Source: Palsa-739 sp035532535
GTDB taxonomy: Bacteria > Actinomycetota > Thermoleophilia > Gaiellales > Gaiellaceae
Length of the DNA stretch: 64,000 bases
NCBI GenBank assembly: GCA_035532535.1
Contig: DATKQT010000012.1
Location: forward strand, 6,784 to 70,783
Reading direction: 5' to 3'
Positions 58,914-64,000 of the stretch are shown one piece after another; the first letter of the stretch is position 1; the number at the start of each line of letters is the position of its first letter. The notes below the pieces were generated by a model. It did not search any database. It saw only the letters and a list, made by a program, of their open reading frames with translations, and was not told the DNA's origin. The position numbers and the translations under genes are program-made.

Positions 58914-59912
58914 GTGCCGCGCGTGCTTGCGGTTCGTATCCACGAGGACGGCGGGCCTGAGGTGCTCGTCCTCGAGGAGGCGCCCGACCCCTCGCCCGGG
59001 CCGGGCGAGGTCCTCATCCGGCTGCGCGCGTCAGCTCTGAACCATCTGGACGTCTGGATCCGCAAGGGCCTCCCTTCGGTGCCGAAGCCGCGCATCCTCG
59101 GCGCCGATGGCGCCGGCGTCGTCGAAGCGCTCGGCGACGGCGTGAACGGCTTCGTGCCGGGACAGCGGGTGGTGATCAACCCCGGCGTGGAGGCGGCCGA
59201 CGGCGCCATCCACGTCGTCGGCGAGCACGGTGACGGGACGAACGCCGAGCTCATCGCCGTGCCGGCGACGAACGTCTATCCGATTCCGGACGGGCTCTCG
59301 TTCGAGGACGCGGCCGCGTTTCCGCTCGTGTTCGAGACCGCGTACCGGATGCTCGTCACGCGCGCGGCGCTGCGCGAGGGCGAGTGGGTGCTGCTGTGGG
59401 GCATCGGCGGGGGCGTTTCCACGGCCGGGCTCGCGATCGCGCGCGCACTCGGGGCGAAGACGATCGTCACGTCGTCGAGCGATGCGAAGCTCGAGCGAGC
59501 GCGCGAACTCGGAGCGGATGCGGTCGTGAATCACGCAACCGGCGACGTGAAGGCGACCGTACGCGAGGCGACGGACGGCCGCGGCGCCGACGTCGTCGTC
59601 GACAGCGTCGGCGAGGCGACGTGGCGCATCTCTCTCGATGTGGCGGCGCGTGACGGACGCATCGCCGTGTGTGGTGCGACCTCCGGACCGAACCCGCCGG
59701 CCGCGCTCCATCGCGTCTGGTGGAAGCAGCTGACGATCCTCGGCTCGACCATGGGGGCGAAGGCCGACTTCGAGGGCGCGTACGACCTTGTGGCGAGCGG
59801 TCGCGCGCTTCCCGTGGTGGACGAGGTCGTGCCGCTGGCGGAGATTCGCGCAGCGCATGCTCGGCTCGAGGCCGGCGAGCAGCTGGGCAAGATCGTCCTC
59901 TCGATCCCGTGA
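58914..59912 (+). CDS. zinc-type alcohol dehydrogenase-like / quinone oxidoreductase-like enzyme
   Basis: A 332-residue medium-chain dehydrogenase. The catalytic fold begins VRIHEDGGPEVLVLEEAPDPSPGPGEVLI, and the nucleotide domain has LLWGIGGGVSTAGLAIARALGAKTIVTSSS. The place of the four-cysteine structural zinc loop is taken by NPGVEAADGAIHVVGEHGDG, without cysteine, and the catalytic zinc cysteine is replaced in SALNHLDVWIRKG. It is therefore probably zinc-independent, like quinone oxidoreductases or crotonyl-type reductases. GTG at 58914, or 58923. Confidence 0.88.
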   Translation: MPRVLAVRIHEDGGPEVLVLEEAPDPSPGPGEVLIRLRASALNHLDVWIRKGLPSVPKPRILGADGAGVVEALGDGVNGFVPGQRVVINPGVEAADGAIHVVGEHGDGTNAELIAVPATNVYPIPDGLSFEDAAAFPLVFETAYRMLVTRAALREGEWVLLWGIGGGVSTAGLAIARALGAKTIVTSSSDAKLERARELGADAVVNHATGDVKATVREATDGRGADVVVDSVGEATWRISLDVAARDGRIAVCGATSGPNPPAALHRVWWKQLTILGSTMGAKADFEGAYDLVASGRALPVVDEVVPLAEIRAAHARLEAGEQLGKIVLSIP

Positions 59913-60508
59913 CGCTCCAGAACCGGGTGACGCCGCTCGGCGAGCTCGTCGCCGTGCCGGAGCGCGGGCTCGTGTACGGCAATCGCGGATGCCTGCATGA
60001 CGCCGAGCGCCGCATCCGCCGGCCGTTCCAGGTGAAGCGGTGGATCGCGTGCCGGCTGGAGTTCCGGGGCCGGTACCGCGCGGATCCGATGCCGCCGGGG
60101 CGCTACACGGGGCTGTTCTTCCTCGACGAGGCGACCGCATTTGCCGCAGGCCATCGCCCGTGCGCGGAGTGTCGCCGCGAGGACTACAACCGCTTCATGG
60201 CGATCGTCGGCGAACGGCGCGCGGACGATCTTGACGAACGACTGCACACCGAGCGACTCGGTCCGCGGCGTGCGGAGGCCAACCTGCCCGACGGCGCCTT
60301 CGTCCTCGTGGACGAGAAGCCCTGGCTCGTGCTCGGCGACGTGTTGCTGCGTTGGACGCCAGGCGGCTACGCGGAGGGACGCGCCCGGCCACCGCGCGCT
60401 ACGACGATCACGCCGAGAACGACACTCGAGGTCCTACGCGCAGGCTGGAACGGCGCCGTGCCGTTCCTGCACGTCAGCGCGGTGGAACGACCGAGACGAT
60501 CCCGGTGA
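59909..60508 (+). CDS. conserved protein with Ada-like AAGHRPCAECRR motif, unknown function
   Basis: A 199-residue protein that begins with QNRVTPLGELVAVPERG, a start I associate with a widely distributed uncharacterised family. In the middle it has GLFFLDEATAFAAGHRPCAECRREDYNRF, which strongly resembles the second half of the Ada zinc site (AAGFRPCKRC). Two further cysteines, in NRGCLHD and WIACRLEF, could complete a metal site. The GTG at 59909 overlaps the dehydrogenase stop (GTGA), so it is co-translated. Confidence 0.8.
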   Translation: MTLQNRVTPLGELVAVPERGLVYGNRGCLHDAERRIRRPFQVKRWIACRLEFRGRYRADPMPPGRYTGLFFLDEATAFAAGHRPCAECRREDYNRFMAIVGERRADDLDERLHTERLGPRRAEANLPDGAFVLVDEKPWLVLGDVLLRWTPGGYAEGRARPPRATTITPRTTLEVLRAGWNGAVPFLHVSAVERPRRSR

Positions 60509-60659
60509 ACTCGAGCTCGTCCTCCATGTCGACGCTCTCGACGAGCCATTCGGTGCCGTCGATCTCGATCTCTTCGCCCTCGCTGACGAGGTAGTCGGTC
60601 GTCAAGCGGCGAGGCAGATCCTCGTCGGGGAGCTGGACGGCCCAGGTGTAGTCCGGCAT
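60474..60659 (-). CDS. small acidic protein, unknown
   Basis: A 61-residue acidic protein (MPDYTWAVQLPDEDLPRRL at the start) of alternating strands with no cysteine or membrane segment. The ATG at 60659 lies three bases after the DUF59 gene stop. Its end overlaps the convergent CxxC-protein gene by 35 bases. It is probably co-transcribed with the DUF59 gene. Confidence 0.65.
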   Translation of the reverse strand: MPDYTWAVQLPDEDLPRRLTTDYLVSEGEEIEIDGTEWLVESVDMEDELEFTGIVSVVPPR

Positions 60660-60662
60660 GCC

Positions 60663-60962
60663 TTACCCGAAGCCGAGGATGAACTTCGCGTCGTCCGACA
60701 TCTTGTCCGGCGTCCACGGCGGGTCGAACGTCAGCTCGAGGTCGACCTCCTCCACCCCTTCGACCTCGCGTGCGGCGCGCTCGATGTCGCCGGCGATGAG
60801 CGGCCCGGCCGGGCAGCCCATCGACGTGAGGCTGTAGAGGATCTTCACCTTCGGGCCTTCGACCTCCACCTCGTAGAGGAGGCCGAGGTCGACGATGTCC
60901 ATCCCGAGCTCGGGGTCCTCGACCGTGCGCATGAGCTCGAGCACTTCTTCCTTCGTCGGCAT
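60663..60962 (-). CDS. DUF59/MIP18-family iron-sulfur assembly protein
   Basis: A 99-residue protein of the family that includes SufT, PaaD and eukaryotic CIA2. The hallmark is SLTSMGCPAGPLIAGDIERA, with the reactive cysteine; VEDPELGMDIVDLGLLYEV and LTFDPPWTPDKMS are the other conserved blocks. Members help install or mature Fe-S clusters. No suf operon is adjacent. The ATG at 60962 gives MPTKEEVLELMRTVED. Confidence 0.93.
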   Translation of the reverse strand: MPTKEEVLELMRTVEDPELGMDIVDLGLLYEVEVEGPKVKILYSLTSMGCPAGPLIAGDIERAAREVEGVEEVDLELTFDPPWTPDKMSDDAKFILGFG

Positions 60963-60974
60963 GGGAACAGTGTA

Positions 60975-60988
60975 GGGGTCGGAACCCC
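60975..60988. terminator. short hairpin in the gap after the glycosyltransferase gene
   Basis: GGGGT (60975-60979) pairs with ACCCC (60984-60988) around CGGA, in the 41-base gap between the GT2 stop and the DUF59 start. It is short and without a T-run, so only weakly supported as a terminator. Confidence 0.3.
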
Positions 60989-61003
60989 ATTTAGGCGCCC
61001 AGT

Positions 61004-62407
61004 TCAGCTGCGTACGCCGATGCCGCGGCGTTGTTGCGCACCCCAGGTTCGCCGCCGGCGTGCGAGGTCGACGAACGCGAGGAGCCGCCAGACGTCGTTG
61101 AGCTGCCTGTAGCCGACGTTCTCTGCGACGGAGAAGACGAGGAGCCGCACGACATCGCGCGTGCTCGAGTGACGACGGAAGCTGAACTCCTCGAGGGCGA
61201 GCGCGGCGACGGACAGCAAGACCCCGAGTAGCAGCGAAACGACGAAGAACCCGATCAGAAATGGGAGTGAGAGCCGTCCCGTCGCATAGGCGTAGATCGT
61301 CACCGGAAACCCGACAAGCTCGATCAGCGGGCCGCAGAGCTCGAAAATCACAAAGTACGGGAATCCGAAGCAGCCGAGCACGCCGTAGCGCGGCCGCATG
61401 AATAGGCCGCGGTGGCGCCACAGGGTCTCGGCAAGCCCCCGCTGCCAACGCCGCCGCTGGCCTCCGAGCGTCCGGAGGTCCTCCGGTGCCTCGGTCCAGC
61501 ACACGGGATCGGGAACGAACTCAATCCGATACTCCTCGCCGCGATCACGGAGGTACCGGTGGAGGCGCACGACGAGCTCGACGTCCTCACCGACCGTGTC
61601 GGTTCGCCAGCCTCCGACAGCCTCGACGAGCGAGCGCCTGAAGAGGCCGAACGCGCCAGAGATGATCAGCAGCGAACGGAGGCGGCTCCATCCCATCCGG
61701 CCGACGAGGAACGCCCGGAAGTACTCCACGACCTGCAGCGTCGCGAGCGGGCTGCGTGGGAGCCCGACCTCGACGACACGACCGTGGTCGACACGGCAGC
61801 CATTCGCGATCCGGACAATGCCGCCCGCGGCCGCGACCACGGATGGATCGTCGAGTATCGGCTTCGCGACACGCATCAGCGCATCCTCCTCGAGCATCGT
61901 GTCGGCGTCGATCGCGCACACGTATGGGTACTGCGCCGCCGAGAGGCCCATGTTCAACGCGTCGGCCTTACCTCCGTTCTCCTTGTCGAGCACGAGCAAT
62001 TCCGGATGGCGTCTGGAGACGTACGCGGAGCGCAGCGGCTTGGTAGGGACCGCGTCGCGGAGCGCCTTGCGTATCCGTACGAGGTCGAACGCCTCGACCA
62101 GAGTGCGCATCGTCTCGTCGGTCGAGCCGTCGTTCACGACGACGATCTCGATCTCGGGATAGCGAAGGGTCAACAGCGACCGGATGCTCTCGACGATTCC
62201 GGTCGCCTCGTTGTACGCGGGGAGCAGAATCGAGATCGGCGGCGTCAACGGCGAGGCGAATGCTTCGTCCTCCCCCGAGTACGCGCGCGCCCGGAGGTGG
62301 TGGGTCACTCCGCGCCACGCGATCCCCGTGAAGACGAGGTAGATCGCGTTCAACGCGGCGAAGTAGAGGAGGGCAACGACGGCCGTGGCCTGCAGCGCGA
62401 GAGTCAC
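61004..62407 (-). CDS. processive family 2 glycosyltransferase, membrane-bound
   Basis: A 467-residue membrane glycosyltransferase: N-terminal helix, GT-A catalytic domain with ISILLPAYNEATGIVESI, the EIVVVNDGSTDET, ENGGKADALNMGL, AIDADTMLEEDAL (DxD) and GEDVELVVRLHRY, with QRRRWQRGLAETL as the Q-x-x-R-W motif of processive synthases. Three or four C-terminal helices follow. This set matches cellulose/hyaluronan/PNAG-type polysaccharide synthases. The GTG at 62407 overlaps the HEAT-protein stop (GTGA). Confidence 0.93.
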   Translation of the reverse strand: MTLALQATAVVALLYFAALNAIYLVFTGIAWRGVTHHLRARAYSGEDEAFASPLTPPISILLPAYNEATGIVESIRSLLTLRYPEIEIVVVNDGSTDETMRTLVEAFDLVRIRKALRDAVPTKPLRSAYVSRRHPELLVLDKENGGKADALNMGLSAAQYPYVCAIDADTMLEEDALMRVAKPILDDPSVVAAAGGIVRIANGCRVDHGRVVEVGLPRSPLATLQVVEYFRAFLVGRMGWSRLRSLLIISGAFGLFRRSLVEAVGGWRTDTVGEDVELVVRLHRYLRDRGEEYRIEFVPDPVCWTEAPEDLRTLGGQRRRWQRGLAETLWRHRGLFMRPRYGVLGCFGFPYFVIFELCGPLIELVGFPVTIYAYATGRLSLPFLIGFFVVSLLLGVLLSVAALALEEFSFRRHSSTRDVVRLLVFSVAENVGYRQLNDVWRLLAFVDLARRRRTWGAQQRRGIGVRS

Positions 62408-63408
62408 GAGCGAATCGCTGCGCGGTCCGCGGCTTCCAGAACGTGCTGACCGAACTCCTCACGCCCAGCCGCAGCGAGCAGCTCCGGATCGACGCGCGCC
62501 AGAGCGCGCGCGGCGCTCTGCGCAGCGTCATAGTGATCGGACCGCGCGAGGGCGAGGAGCGCCGGCGCAGCGTCACGGCCGCCAATCTCGCCGAGTGCGC
62601 GTGCGGCAGCCGCACGGACGAACGGGATGCGATCGTCGAGAGCACCCCGCACGGCCGCCGCAGCATCCTCGGCGGCCAACCGGCCGAGGGCGCGCGCCGC
62701 GCTCGCTCGCACCTCTGCTGCGGAGTCGCGCAGTCGCGCGACGAGCAGGGGCGAGTCCGCGGGCTCGCCCAGCAGCCCGAGCAACTCGACGGCAGCCTCG
62801 CGGAGACCTGGATCTCCGTGGTGCGTGAGCGCACGCAACGCCGGCAGCGCAGCACTGCCGAGCCCGAGCAGAGCCTCTCCGGCGACGCCATGGGCGACGT
62901 CCGCGGTCACGAACACCCGCACGAGGTCCTCGACCGCAGCGGAAGCGCGGAGACGCCCCAGGCTTCGCGCGGCAGCCGTGCGCACATCGCGCGAACCGTC
63001 GCCGAGCGCATCGCGGAGCGCTCCAATCGCCTGCTCAGAGCCCATGGCGCCGAGCAGGTCGGCCGCGGCGGCGCGCCGCCAGGCATGACGGTCGCCGAGC
63101 GCCGCCATCGCTCGGTCAACGCTTCCACTGGCCTCGAAGTAGTCCGCGAGCGCGGAGCGTGAGTCGCCCGTCACCTGGCGCGCGTACCGCGACAGCAGTC
63201 CCGCGAGGACACCCGCGTCGCGCGTGTCGACGGCCTCGGTTTCCTCCCCGCTCACGAGCGCGAGCGCGAGCGGCTCGAGCCGCTCTTCCGCCTGGTCGCG
63301 CTCGACTTCGATTCGGTAAAGACGAATCCGTCGGAAAAGGAGGAGGCTGACGAACATCACGCTACCGCCGCCGAGCGCGACGGAGCTCCACGCGAACAGC
63401 GCCTGCAC
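62404..63408 (-). CDS. membrane-anchored HEAT-repeat protein
   Basis: A 334-residue protein with one N-terminal membrane helix (VALGGGSVMFVSLLLF), a linker, and at least six HEAT repeats from about residue 100 on (AAADLLGAMGSEQAIGALRDAL, VRTAAARSLGRLRAS and so on). HEAT arrays are protein-binding scaffolds. The GTG at 63408 shares a base with the response regulator stop, and its stop overlaps the glycosyltransferase gene, so all three are tightly coupled. Confidence 0.9.
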   Translation of the reverse strand: MQALFAWSSVALGGGSVMFVSLLLFRRIRLYRIEVERDQAEERLEPLALALVSGEETEAVDTRDAGVLAGLLSRYARQVTGDSRSALADYFEASGSVDRAMAALGDRHAWRRAAAADLLGAMGSEQAIGALRDALGDGSRDVRTAAARSLGRLRASAAVEDLVRVFVTADVAHGVAGEALLGLGSAALPALRALTHHGDPGLREAAVELLGLLGEPADSPLLVARLRDSAAEVRASAARALGRLAAEDAAAAVRGALDDRIPFVRAAAARALGEIGGRDAAPALLALARSDHYDAAQSAARALARVDPELLAAAGREEFGQHVLEAADRAAIRS

Positions 63409-63788
63409 TATCGGCGGCCGAGGATAGCCTGCACGCGAGCCAACAGCTCCTGCGGGCTGAACGGCTTGCGGATGTAGTCGTCGGCGCCGGACTCGAAACC
63501 CCGCGCGACATCCGCGTCTTGAGCACGCGCAGTCAGGAGGATCACAGGCATCCCGCGCGTTGCGTCTTCACTGCGCAGACGTCGAGTGACCTCATATCCG
63601 TCGAGCTTCGGCATCATCACATCGAGCACCGCGAGAGCCGGTATGCGCTCGAGCGCGAGAGCGAGCGCCTCTTCGCCGTCGCGTGCGACGACGGTGCGAT
63701 ACCCGGAGCGCTCGAGCCGGAAGATCACCAGCGAACGAATGTCATCGTCATCATCAGCGACGAGCACGAGCGGCCCATGTTCGGTCAT
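63408..63788 (-). CDS. single-domain response regulator (CheY-like)
   Basis: A 126-residue receiver without an output domain. It has a canonical acidic pair (VADDDDD), phospho-acceptor in AVLDVMMPKLDG, switch LTARAQ and lysine in RKPF. I choose the ATG at 63788 (MTEHGPLVLV) because GAGGA lies six bases before it; an ATG at 63794 is directly on that sequence. With the HEAT and GT2 genes it suggests signal-controlled polysaccharide synthesis. Confidence 0.92.
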   Translation of the reverse strand: MTEHGPLVLVADDDDDIRSLVIFRLERSGYRTVVARDGEEALALALERIPALAVLDVMMPKLDGYEVTRRLRSEDATRGMPVILLTARAQDADVARGFESGADDYIRKPFSPQELLARVQAILGRR

Positions 63789-63867
63789 GGCCATTCCTCG
63801 AAGGAGTATCGCAGGCCGGTCAAAACGCGCTGAAAGCCCGGCCCGGCATCAGGCGAGCACTAAGTAA

Positions 63868-64000
63868 CTATCTCGAAACGTCCTTGCCCCAGTTGAGGGC
63901 GTGGAGTCGGCGGCCCCAGAGGAGCGCGCAGGCGAGCTGGATGAGGCCCTTGTAGTTCTGCGGCTTCTTGTCGTAGCGGATGAGGATCGCGCGGCACTTC
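63868..64000 (-). mobile_element. IS5-type transposase, C-terminal end (runs out of window)
   Basis: The minus strand from 64000 to the TAG at 63868 encodes KCRAILIRYDKKPQNYKGLI followed by QLACALLWGRRLHALNWGKD. This is the characteristic end of IS5-family DDE transposases. The lost part lies beyond the right edge, so intactness cannot be judged. The element inserted just upstream of the response regulator promoter region. Confidence 0.85.

Overview
The window is very GC-rich, uses many GTG starts and is densely packed. Its gene content is that of an actinobacterium: a fused PafB-PafC regulator, an ftsQ-to-ftsZ step with no ftsA, a MurE with the DNPR motif of meso-diaminopimelate ligases, and a fused SecDF. 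I infer an Actinomycetota genome, plausibly Thermoleophilia (Gaiellales/Solirubrobacterales-like). No rRNA, tRNA or CRISPR array was recognised, and no stretch longer than about 300 bases lacks a gene.

Layout. 1-7.2 kb: the end of an MFS transporter, a Cys-rich protein, a HAD hydrolase, a Ca2+/H+ antiporter, an ABC exporter pair and rlmN. 7.1-13.5 kb (minus strand): a secreted phosphoesterase, a degenerate signal-peptidase-II-like protein and the glycine cleavage operon gcvT-gcvH-gcvPA-gcvPB. 13.6-29.2 kb (minus strand): the division and cell wall (dcw) cluster in the order mraZ-rsmH-ftsL-ftsI-murE-murF-mraY-(small ORF)-murD-ftsW-murG-murC-murB-ftsQ-ftsZ. It starts at a readable MraZ-box promoter. 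One opposite-strand dehydrogenase gene interrupts it between mraY and murD. 29.3-36.9 kb: a possible metalloprotein, a PfkB kinase, an ECF sigma factor coupled to an alkyltransferase, an atypical response regulator, a UbiB kinase and an MprF-like protein. 36.9-42.4 kb (minus strand): queA-tgt-yajC-secDF plus a small coiled-coil gene. 42.4-51.1 kb: a two-component system with a secreted protein, a Na/Ca exchanger, a thiolase/3-hydroxyacyl-CoA dehydrogenase/MFS operon, twin cyclic-nucleotide-binding proteins and a lactonase-like hydrolase. 51.1-64 kb: an aldehyde dehydrogenase, a zinc-ribbon SPOR-like protein, fused PafBC, a GAF histidine kinase, queG, a quinone-oxidoreductase-like enzyme, a conserved CxxC protein, a DUF59 protein, a response regulator-HEAT-glycosyltransferase cassette, and the end of an IS5-type transposase at the right edge.

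How the parts work together. The dcw block supplies lipid II synthesis (murC-F, mraY, murG) and the divisome (ftsL, I, W, Q, Z). tgt, queA and queG are three steps of queuosine tRNA modification held in two places. yajC and secDF are accessory Sec translocon parts. The four gcv genes encode the P, H and T proteins of glycine cleavage. A recurring architectural feature is four-base start/stop overlap (ATGA or GTGA, once probably CTGA), which joins at least a dozen gene pairs and suggests pervasive translational coupling.

The best candidates for something undescribed are: the 83-residue methyltransferase-like protein coupled to mraY; the degenerate LspA-like protein coupled to gcvPB; the CheY-HEAT-GT2 cassette; and the likely CTG start of murF.
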